From: Lentinus brumalis
Taxonomy: Eukaryota; Basidiomycota; Agaricomycetes; Polyporales; Polyporaceae
DNA length: 38,743 nt
Assembly: GCA_001792895.1 (NCBI GenBank)
Contig: MARA01000096.1
Span: 1 to 38,743, forward strand
Reading direction: 5' to 3'
The notes under the pieces are model-generated. The model was not told the DNA's origin and searched no databases. It saw only the letters and a list, made by a program, of their open reading frames with translations. The position numbers and the translations under genes were made by a program. Shown piece by piece: positions 1 through 7,979 of the stretch; the first letter of the stretch is position 1, and each line of letters starts with the position of its first letter.

Positions 1-359
1 CGCACTGTTCGACCTGAAGAGTGTGTTGGACCTAGCGAGGCACCACAGGTGAGTCTACTCGCGATGGGCAATGGGTTGCACAACTTAATAGTCGGCAGGC
101 TGTTCTGATCCTTGACGTACCGACGCCTGCACACATTCCCTCTCTTCTCGCTTCATTCACCGACTCGCCGTTCTTCGCCAAGTACCGTTCCAAGGACGAG
201 AACATCCGGAAGGAGCATCCTCTGCACGCCGTTCCTGTGCGTCGTGTGCAGCGTGCTCCCGGTGCGCCAGGCCCGAGTGCGCGTGCGGCGATCCGCGCCG
301 ATGCCCGATGCCCGATGCCCGATGCGTCTGTGCTGCCAGAGAAACAAACGAATCGTTAG
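1..359 (+). pseudogene. TRZ1: tRNase Z fragment, last two exons (5' part lies upstream of the window)
   Basis: Tail of a long-form tRNase Z (tRNA 3'-end processing endonuclease) whose start lies in the previous unit. Bases 1-48 end an exon, 49-98 are a 50-nt intron (CAG|GTGAGT to CGGCAG|G), and 99-359 encode the last exon, ending in TAG at 357. The last exon opens with LILDVPTPAHIPSLLASF, typical of the central part of fungal tRNase Z. Family resemblance is lost soon after HPLHAVPV and the frame stops among microsatellites. The family's metallo-beta-lactamase half should follow and is absent. Confidence 0.8.
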
Positions 360-411
360 GGAGTCACTGGGCAGATTACTGGGCAGACTACTGGGCAGAT
401 GGCTGGGCAGC
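300..411. repeat. VNTR block: (GATGCCC)3 then an ACTGGGCAG-type repeat, copy 1
   Basis: Three perfect GATGCCC heptamers lie at 300-320. A short spacer is followed by degenerate ACTGGGCAG units at about 365-411. The block overlaps and follows the point where tRNase Z loses its family character. Confidence 0.9.
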
Positions 412-1063
412 AGTAGCGGTGGTTGGAATGGGACAGGAAGTGCGCACAGAAATTGTGTCGCGGGCAGGAGGACGGCAGGAGAACACACATGTACACTCGT
501 CCCAGGAAATATATTTTTCTGCCCCACCGCTGCCCGTATGTCTGTTTTTCTGGGCGTCCTGCCTCTTCTGCATCTCGCCGCTAGAAGCTCGGAGTGCGTC
601 TGCATCTGCATCTGCGGCTGCGGCTGCTCAGCGCTCAGCCCGCTGCCTCCGCTCCGTCCCTCCTGCGTCGTCTCGCTGGCACACCTCGAGGTTTCTGGAA
701 ATCTCTCGATTGCGTCTAGCTACGCGCAAGTACACTACGAGATGCCCTCCGCCGCTCGCTGCTGCTGCTCCTCGCCTGCTCTCTACCCCGCCGTCCGCCG
801 GCCGACATCTCTCGCATCCGCCGCGCTGGCGGTGCTGGACACCGGCGACGTGCGCGTGGGACGTCCCCTCCGATATCTGCCGGGAAACAAACATCAGTAT
901 CCGGAAACCTCGCAGGAGAGCATCACGGATAGCTCACGCAAGTCCGGCTGCTGAGCCCGTCATCCCGCTGCCAGCTTGATCACGGCAACTGTCCCGTTAG
1001 GATGTTCCCGGGGCTATGCGGACAGTGCCAGCTAGACGACTTGCGTGAAACTGCAGGGCGACG
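412..1063. other. GC-rich spacer between tRNase Z fragment and next gene, copy 1
   Basis: No gene can be supported. Several frames are open for 200-280 codons on both strands, but without an ATG start or family match, as expected for GC-rich DNA. One ATG-initiated frame (741-954) reads MPSAARCCCSS and ends TDSSRKSGC; it overlaps an equally open frame. An AT-rich patch (GAAATATATTTTTCTG) lies near 508. Equivalent spacers are 11833-12479, 23920-24566 and 35406-36068. Confidence 0.5.
600..627. repeat. Hexamer repeat (CTGCAT)2(CTGCGG)2, copy 1
   Basis: Compound hexanucleotide microsatellite in the spacer after tRNase Z. The copy number of each hexamer varies between macro-units. Confidence 0.88.
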
Positions 1064-1794
1064 ATGGTCAGCCAGCGCGAGCCTGGACACATCAGCGTCG
1101 ATGACTCACCGGAGGACCATACGCGGCACTTCGTCTGCCCGCTCGCAACGCGCCGACGCTGCATTCGAAACAGCACCGTCGTACCAGCGTGCAGCGGCCA
1201 ATCGTTGCCGGGCAGCCTTCAGGACTGCACGCGACCTCGACCGGGCTATTCGAATGGCATGTCCGGATCCCGTGTATGTCGGGTACGCCCGGAACAGCTG
1301 AGAAAGAACAGATGTGAGTGCGAATTCTAGTATTGCCGGGAAAGGAGAGCGACTCACCAATCAAGACGCTATTGCGTCGTCCAGACTCTCTGGCTGGCTT
1401 GCCGCTGCCATAGTGCCCGAAGACGGTCTTTCCAGCAGCCTGAGCAATTACGCGAGTGAGTACTCTCTGTATGTGCGTATATGTCTCAAATTCTGTCCGG
1501 AATGCTCACCTGCAATCCTAGAGTGGAGCGCAAGAGAAGAGTGGCAGCGGACTGCCTGCCCGCTGCTCCGTGCCCGGCCACATCAACAGCGCCATCTTAG
1601 GATGCGTCGTTAGCGGCTTCAAAGAGACGAAATGAAACTCTGTACTTACGAGCTTGCGTGCCATAAGGGAGGCAGAGCAGAACCGCATTCTGCGGTTCCT
1701 GGCCTGCCACTGCACAGATGGGCGCCTGCAGAGACAGGCGCGATTCGCCTTCTGCGAAGGCCGCTGCCCGTCTTCCTTTCCCATCCACCATCAC
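1008..1794 (-). CDS. Competing minus-strand five-exon reading of the same DNA, copy 1
   Basis: On the minus strand an ATG at about 1791 (MVDGKGRRAAAFAEGES) leads through four introns whose phases agree: GTAAGT...CCTAAG, GTGAGC...GCTCAG, GTGAGT...TTTCTCAG and GTGAGT...CCCTGCAG. The exons include AVLLCLPYGTQA, GKTVFGHYGSGKPARESG and a cysteine-rich stretch (RTCHSNSPVEVACSPEGC), and end FHASRLAGTVRIAPGTS-TAA. An A/G difference at 1685 between copies is silent in this frame but changes His/Arg in the plus-strand frame. The family is not recognised. It overlaps the 5' half of the plus-strand model, so probably only one is real. The same chain is present in the other units, but indels in exon 4 break it in copies 3 and 4. 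Confidence 0.33.
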
Positions 1795-3235
1795 CCCGCG
1801 CTGCCGGACCGCTCTCCCTCCCTCCTCCGTCCGTCGATCTCATGGTCTTCGACGCATACAGCGACGATCTCGCTGCAGCACATTCAGCTGAACTCAACGT
1901 AGGTCAGATTCTGGCAGGACTCGTCGACTCAAATCGGTACGTACCTCTATCTCATCACACCCGGCGACGATGTGCGCATTGTGCGCCGACTTGACGTGCG
2001 GAGATCGCGCTGCCAGACTGTCGAGGTCCGAGTCTAGGTCAGTTGTCGACGACGACGACAGCGGCGGGCAGAAGAGGTAGTCATACATACCGCGAGGATG
2101 CTTCAAGGGACGAGGACGGCGACGGCGACACTGGCTGCGTCTTGTTCGCGGAGCTTGTCTGTGGGCTCGCTGTCTGGGATGGACGCGTTCTGGAAGAGAA
2201 AGGTGAGCGTGCGCTTCGATCGCCCTCACGCGTGACGTCATGCATCCGAAAGAGGCAAGTCGCACGGCTGTGAGCGCGGACTGGATGCTCTGTTCGCGTC
2301 TTGAACACGGACTTGCTCGTCTTCTGTCGCGATCTGGGCTTGACGACTTGCTGCTCTGACTTAAGCTTGCTGGCGACTACTGGGAGCGTCTGGACACCGC
2401 TGCGCAGGACCTCTGCTCGTCACGGCGTGCTGCTTCTCGAGCAGACCTCACTGGCAGTCTGCTGCGTCGCAAACCCACGTTAACAATGTACGATCCGACG
2501 CTAGGTACGTCCCAATACTTACTTGCGCGAAGTAATAGGTCCAGGACGCCGTGCGTAGCCCTTTGACCCGCTCTTGCGCTGCTCACAGCGGCGGCAGATG
2601 TCTTCGGCAATGTGCACGTCAACGTTGAAAGCGAACAGGTGAGCAGGTGCACGACGGCCGAGGATGGGAATGATTTACCTCATGCCTCCTCGGCCCCAGA
2701 ACTCGTGTTGAGGTGAGGAGACACTGGCTCTTATCCCATGCGCTGGTTTGCGAACGTTGCCATGCCAAGAGGTCCGTGGCTTACGCAGGGAGCCCGACTG
2801 AAGCTTGCCGCGGGAGCTGTTCGTCACCCGGATGGCAGCGGTTGCCGCCGTAATCCTGTAACCGGCGACGAAGGAAGGTCAGTCAACCCAGGTCGATTGA
2901 GATGTATACGCGCAGCAACGCGCACCGCGACTACGCTCACCTCTAGAGAATCGCGACTTTTGACATGCGTCGACGCGTCGCTGATGTCAATCTTGACGTG
3001 GGCATGGGCCACGGAGCTTTGCTTCACGTAGACTGAATTCCCGAGGCTGAAGAAGATGTGGTGAGTGGATGAGACAGGAGAGGGAAGGCAAAACTGCGTG
3101 CTGACCCAGCGCGGAGGACAGCTGACTAGCAGTGGGATCTTGAGTCCTGCGCTCGACGGTGCCACGGTGCAGCTGGAGTCGGTAGTGGCGAGGTCGGGAG
3201 GTGAATGGTCTCGGCGGTGGGCGGGGACATGGTGA
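1064..3235 (+). pseudogene. Multi-exon gene of unknown function, fragmented, copy 1
   Basis: I do not recognise the family. ATG at 1064 opens MVSQREPGHISVDDSPEDH. Exon 1 (1064-1313) joins exon 2 (1366-1455) in phase through GTGAGT...CAAG, and exon 2 is followed by a second intron (1456-1521). From ATG 1632 a frame runs through DLMVFDAYSDDLAAAHSAEL. After further introns it gives DEDGDGDTGCVLFAELVCGL, then LAGDYWERLDTAAQDLC and, across a clean GTACGT...CTCACAG intron, ADVFGNVHVNVESEQ. The last segments read RRRVADVNLDVGMGHGALLH and SSGILSPALDGATVQLESVV, ending GGEWSRRWAGTW and TGA at 3233. In-frame TGAs at 2357 and 3034 and phase breaks between segments make this look like a pseudogene. A minus-strand reading competes at 1008-1794. 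Confidence 0.42.
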
Positions 3236-3263
3236 GTAGTAAGGTTGAAGGAGGAGCCTTGCT

Positions 3264-3281
3264 GTCGAGTCGAGACTCGAC
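3264..3281. repeat. Perfect inverted repeat GTCGAGTC-GA-GACTCGAC (copy 1)
   Basis: Eight-base arms with a 2-bp centre. It is identical in the other units (14630-14647, 26756-26773, 38263-38280). The bases just 3' of it differ in all four copies. Confidence 0.85.
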
Positions 3282-4106
3282 TGCGGATTCTGCCGGTAGT
3301 GTCCGAGCTAGGAGGTAAATGATGTGTAATAGATCGAGGAGTCAATGCAAGCTGGTTTCCAAAGAATAACGAACGTAAGCGTGAACTAGGTCAGGCTATC
3401 TGGATATTCCGTGGGAGCGTGCGGCGCAGAATCTCGCCGCAGCTGCTGAAGAGGTTACGTGATAGGTGCAAGGTGCTTCTGTGCATGCACGACACAACGG
3501 AGCGCTGGTAGAACTTCCCTAAATCTTTCGAGGGCAGCTTGGGACTTACGCTAGCCTAGTTCATAGTAGAGACCTGTGTTGCCCTGGTGCTCTACTGCAC
3601 ACAAAGAACTCTCACTCAGACTGAGGCTCATTAACTATGGTATACCTCTACAAGACTGCAGGCTTGCAGTATGGCAATGGATGGGATTCTGCTGAATGTG
3701 CAGTCCAAGGGAGTGGTTGCCCACGAGCATGGGACCCTTAGCAACGAGGAATAATACGTACCATGCTTCGAGAAGGTACTGATCGGTACCCACATAAATT
3801 CCGCGGATGATGTCGGACCTCGGCCTACCTCACGGGAGCTTGCATGCTCTACAGTACTGATTCCTTGTATTGTTCCTGCAAGCTGACAGCCTCTAGCGGT
3901 GGTGAGTAGTATGCAGGCAGGAAGGGCATCCCCATGAGATAGACGGGGATGGTACCTGCTGGATGAGTGGCTCAAGTGCGGTACACAACAGTCCAGACCA
4001 ATCAGCGGGCGAAGCTGTCATTACAGCCGCCAGGGGAGCTTCTGACCAACTTGGGCAGCTTCGGCATCTGAAATCAAGGGTAAAACGGTGTGGCGTGCGA
4101 CGAGGT

Positions 4107-4153
4107 CATGCCGGGATCAGGGCCTGGATCATTCAGGCCCAGATGGCGGCATG
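4107..4153. repeat. Two-tier stem-loop, copy 1
   Basis: Outer arms CATGCCG/CGGCATG enclose inner arms GGGCCTG/CAGGCCC, separated by two symmetric 6-nt internal loops and closed by a 7-nt loop (GATCATT). It is conserved in copies 2 (15473-15519) and 3 (27596-27641). Its function is unknown. Confidence 0.75.
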
Positions 4154-4406
4154 GACATGTCCACGAGAACCTATCAGCTTTTGCTGAATGCTTATCCCTC
4201 GCGCATAAAATATCAGTAGCAGCACACAGTGCTGACATGCAGATACAATGTAGACTATGCTGCACTTACATTGAAGGCAGGCATATGATGCAGGAGCTTG
4301 GATGACTGAAGTCTTGAAAGCAGACCCCGAGAGTTCACAATTTAACAGTGTAAGGATTGAGAGGTAAGCCCAGTAGAAAGAGCTGCAGAATGCGAGATCT
4401 GCTCCA

Positions 4407-4615
4407 TTATGGCACAGTAAGCTCCTGAAATTGGGTCGGAGGACGGACGAACGGGAGAAAGAGGCCGGATTCCGCGTCGGGAGACTCGGAGTTGTTGCCA
4501 GAAGAGGTGTCGAGCGAAAAAGGCAATGTAAGCGCTCTTCGAAATCGCGACCTTCGCCAATAGCGCGCGTTCGTGTTCCGCTCGTTCTGCTGTTGCAGAC
4601 ACAGCGCAGCCCAAG
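4407..4615 (-). CDS. Minus-strand ORF fragment, possible C-terminus, copy 1
   Basis: Open minus-strand frame containing LQQQNERNTNARYWRRS, then SLDTSSGNNSESPDAESGLF, and ending RPPTQFQELTVP-TAA (stop at 4407-4409). The serine/acidic tail looks like a natural protein end. No start or upstream exon can be fixed. The plus strand of the same DNA has a good intron (GTAAGC...GTTGCAG) with an acidic exon, so the strand is uncertain. No family recognised. Confidence 0.28.
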
Positions 4616-5182
4616 GTATGAATAGTCAACCCTAAAGTAAACTATGTACTAGCTAATACATGGTGCCAGGGGCTGGTAAGACACCCGGAAATTGCAGTAT
4701 CGTGGCAAGCAACGCTCTGCTCGTAGGCTGCAAGCCCAGGACATCCGCGCATCGACCGAGGTCTCTTGAATCAAGTCTTCAACTTGTGCGTCAGCGTCTA
4801 CAGCCTCGTTACCGCCTGGCTAGCTCTGGATACTGCAAGTACACCGAATTGCCCTGGAATGGACGAAACACCGCGGAACGCTCGCTTTCAAGGACCCTGT
4901 CCTCGTCCCTTCGTGCGCCGACTGTCCGACAAAATTTGGAGCCGGAATACAACCATCAAGTTCTCAGCGCCTCTATTACGTTGAGAAGGCATCTTGCTGA
5001 GCCGAGACAGGTTGTCCGTCTGGAACTGCGCTAGTCGTTCTGCTCCGTCTGGCTGCGCCTGCCCTCGCCCGGTCTCACCGCTCGCCCTCTGGTTGGTCGG
5101 CACCCCGCATGCTCGTGCGAACCTGGACATTCAACAAGTTAGAGTTCTGGAGCCCGTGACTCGCAGGTCCAGAACGTGTATG
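4616..5182. other. Upstream flank of the membrane-protein gene, copy 1
   Basis: Open frames exist on both strands (for example plus-strand PRPFVRRLSD...TIKFSAPLLR, 4766-4984) but are broken differently in the three copies. No gene is supported. Equivalents are 15983-16539 and 28103-28657. Confidence 0.4.
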
Positions 5183-5190
5183 TATAAGTA
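5183..5190 (+). promoter_or_regulatory. TATA box, copy 1
   Basis: TATAAGTA followed by a CT-rich tract (CCCTCCCTCATACCCCCCAT), the usual layout of a fungal core promoter. It lies about 170 bp before the expected start codon, which has become TTG in this copy. Confidence 0.5.
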
Positions 5191-5355
5191 TCCCGTCATC
5201 TCGACGACTCCTCTCGCGCACCCGTACCCATTCCCTCGTGTCCCTCCCTCATACCCCCCATACTGGGTGATCTCCAATCTCCTATTTTTCACACTACTTA
5301 CTACATTTGCTGCTATGTCCTCTGTTGCTGCCTCTCCTTCGTGCTACGAGATACC

Positions 5356-6978
5356 TTGTCCCTCTGAGACTTCTACAGTGCGGGCGTACATGTGTAGTCC
5401 TGCTTGTACTATCATCACTGTATATCCGTTTCTTCTCTGAGCTCTCGAGTTACCTCCCCCCTCCTCTTTCCGACTCCGCATGGTCTATCTCTATATTTGA
5501 TCTACTCGCCCTTCTCGTCTCCGAGTCATGGATCATAGTGCCAGCTCCTCCACTCTTCCCCGCTACTCCCTCTATTCGCATGCCGGAAAGCTGACCGGTG
5601 AGTTCGTGCTCATCGTCACATATACTACAGCTTTGCTGAACGTCTGTTACAGCTTCAAATCTCGACACAATGCTTGCAAGAGGTACGCTTCTACCAGATT
5701 CATTCGTTGATCGCTGGACTAACATCACCATCTCCGTAGTCTAAACAGGGCTACTCGAGCGACGAAGTACTGTCGTCCTCCAGTTTCCTCGCCTTCGCTG
5801 ATCTCATGCTCGTTCTAGCTGGCCGTGCCCGGCCTTCGTACTCCCAGCCTTACCCGATTACACGCAGAGTGTGCCACGGCATGTCGCAAGGTGAGCGCAA
5901 CATTGTTCGTCTATTCGCGTCCACCTAGCTAACCAACATCTATCAGAACCTCGTCATATACTGCTCTCGAACTACCAAGATAGACTTCTGTTACGAGCTA
6001 TGCCTCGACCAGGCAGCTTTGCATGTCCGTGGCTTACCGCTCCGAGTATTGGAACAGCGCTGACGCGCTTCGCACAGATGGGCCGCCAGACGAATGCCTG
6101 TCGACTTGACAACTACTTCACAACTCTCACTGGAAGGTACGCCGACTCGTACAAGCTCTTTAACGACTTCTATGCCTGACATTGACGTATTCAAGCCTTC
6201 AATATGCCCGTCGTGCTTGCTATACCATGGTGAGCATTGGTTCGTTTGGGTCTGCGCACCAGGCCGGCCCGCAGCGACTGACTTCACGACCGTTGCAGCT
6301 CTGTCCACTGGCAGAACATTCGAGCCATGACTGACGAGCAGATCTGTCAGTAACTCGATAGAACGTACTTGCAACGGACTTGCCGGTCGACTCCAAGGAC
6401 GACTGCCAGAATCGTGCACGGCCGCTCTCGCAGCACTGCAAGGATCTGCGGCCATGCTTCGGGCGAATGATGCGACGGTGAGTCGCACGAGCCTTTCACG
6501 GACTTTGTGCACGCTGACGGTTGCTCTTTCATTGCAGCCGCTTTCGATAACGCCTCGCAAGTCGCAGGCTCGTGTATCGCGCCCTGTGCGACTTCGGACT
6601 CACTGGCAGTCGCGAAGATCGCTATCTCCACACGCGGGCGAGCATGTCCGCCAGCTCAAGGTAACATCACATTCGATTTCATGCGGCACAGGCTGACATG
6701 AGGCTTTGACAGGGCTCGACGACAGCCCACGCCGACTGCACGAACGGCAGAGGTAAGTCTGGTTCATAGTATTCTGCGGTGATCTGTCTACTGACTGCGA
6801 GTACTGCAGGTTCTCGGCACTTCATGCGCCGGGAGGCATCCAGCCTCCCGCCATGCCCGGTGTGCGTAATCGCGCCGTCAAGACATTCTGCACTCGGACC
6901 AGCCACCGCCCCGACCAGCCCGTGTCCAAGCGCGTCCCGCCACACGCAAGCAGTCCGGCAAGCAAGATCTATTGGTGA
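5356..6978 (+). pseudogene. Probable multi-pass membrane protein gene, diverged and broken, copy 1
   Basis: Homologue of the ten-exon gene in units 2 and 3 but clearly diverged from them up to about 6560. The start ATG is TTG (5356). Hydrophobic segments persist in one frame (DLLALLVSESWIIVPAPP) but are out of phase with later exons. The exon that reads LAFADLMLVLAG in copy 2 is frameshifted here. Downstream of about 6560 it matches the other copies closely and ends SSPASKIYW-TGA (6976). It is either a decayed paralogue or a divergent allele converted into the array. Confidence 0.5.
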
Positions 6979-7457
6979 GTAATCGCTGTTAGGTACATTA
7001 TAGCGGCCTCCGTGCTCGAGTGTCGCCGATATAGAGACTTGCTTTGCCCGTCTTCCCGCCCCCGCGCCGGCTTGCGCTGCGTCGCAGATGCCCGGAGCAC
7101 GCTCTGCGTCTGCGGTGCGCTCCGGACCTCTGTGTCCAGTGTCGGTTTCTGCTTCGTGAGTCTGTCCGCCAGGCGGCGTGTTTCGACTCGGTTTGGCCAG
7201 TACTGGCTTCGTATGTTGCTCCGGAGTCCGGGGAGTGGGACGCTCTCGTGCTCTTGTTCGAGATTGCGGGCTGCTTGCACGCAGGTGTCAGCAGACGTGT
7301 GCAGTGCGCAATGCGCACGAGTTTCCGGGTCTTCTTGTTTCCGCGTGGCGTTACGGAGCTTCGAGTCGACGCCGTCCGGCAGGATTGGCGAGTTCTTGCC
7401 GTCGACGGTGTCGCTGTGAGAGTTTGGGTACCGCACATGTTTGGTTGAGCCGGAGAG
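6979..7457. other. GC-rich region open on both strands, copy 1
   Basis: An ATG frame at 7044-7448 (+) reads ...RESVRQAACFDSVWPVLASY...VWVPHMFG, TGA. It overlaps a 184-codon ATG frame on the minus strand (6998-7552). The plus frame is shifted by indels in copies 2 and 3 near its 5' end. I cannot choose a frame, so no CDS is called. Equivalents are 18344-18823 and 30483-30961. Confidence 0.4.
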
Positions 7458-7478
7458 CCGGGCAGTTCTATTGCCCGG
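7458..7478. repeat. Hairpin CCGGGCA-(7 nt)-TGCCCGG, copy 1
   Basis: Perfect 7-bp stem ten bases after the stop of the 7044-7448 frame. It is identical in copies 2 (18824-18844) and 3 (30962-30982). There is no T-run, and an intrinsic terminator is not expected in a fungus. Confidence 0.7.
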
Positions 7479-7979
7479 GGCATGCACCTCACGGGCGGTT
7501 GGGAGCGTGTCTTGACGGTGTGCGCGCCGTGAACTGCGCCGTTCCGTCGCATGCCGCACCGTCGAACGCAGCGAAGATGGTCGCGGGCTTCGTTTCAGGA
7601 CGTCCGTGCAGAGTTCCGACTAAGGGGAGAACGTGAGCATGACACGCAGAGATGGCCGGGCAGAGCGGACGCACCCATGCTGAGAGCTCGCACCTTGTCC
7701 CGGAGTATACGCACGCGTCCGGCGCGGTTGAGACCGAGTGCCCGAGCTCAGTTGAGTCTGAGATAGCAGACGGCGCGGGCGGTTGATGCTCGGTCGTCGA
7801 GATACGGCCGGTCGGTCCTCCTGCCCGCGGAGGCAGTCGACGGCGTCGAGGTCGATGTTGAGGAGTCGCCTTCCAGCTGCCAAAGCGTGTTAGGCGGAGT
7901 CGTGAGTACCACAGCCTTCCCCGGAGTGATTTGGAGGCAGCCGGGGAGACGTACCGGCCGGGAGAGCGGTGGCGAGTCC
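7479..7979. other. GC-rich sequence before the subrepeat array, copy 1
   Basis: No gene supported. Several open frames on both strands. Equivalents are 18845-19349 and 30983-31489. Confidence 0.35.

Larger units (their letters stand above)
3236..4406. other. Intergenic spacer with inverted repeats, copy 1
   Basis: Less GC-rich than its surroundings. It holds the perfect inverted repeat at 3264-3281, a minus-strand ORF of 114 codons (3631-3975) and the two-tier st​em at 4107-4153. The ORF's last 88 codons (from ARGCQLAGTIQG to SLVEVYHS) are open in units 1-3, but there is no other sign of coding. Equivalents are 14602-15772 and 26728-27892. Confidence 0.5.

Noticed and set aside
425..460. NGTGSA in a frame after the VNTR, resembling the GTGSA start of the tRNase Z catalytic half
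   Set aside because: It is in a different frame from the tRNase Z exon, only about 100 bp away instead of the expected several hundred, and nothing following it resembles the HxHxDH region.
112..954. 280-codon plus-strand ORF across the tRNase Z tail and spacer
   Set aside because: It starts at TTG, not ATG, is out of frame with the tRNase Z exon it overlaps, and is cysteine- and arginine-rich in the way of GC-rich shadow frames.
7458..7478. Rho-independent terminator
   Set aside because: No T-run follows the hairpin, and fungal transcription does not end this way.
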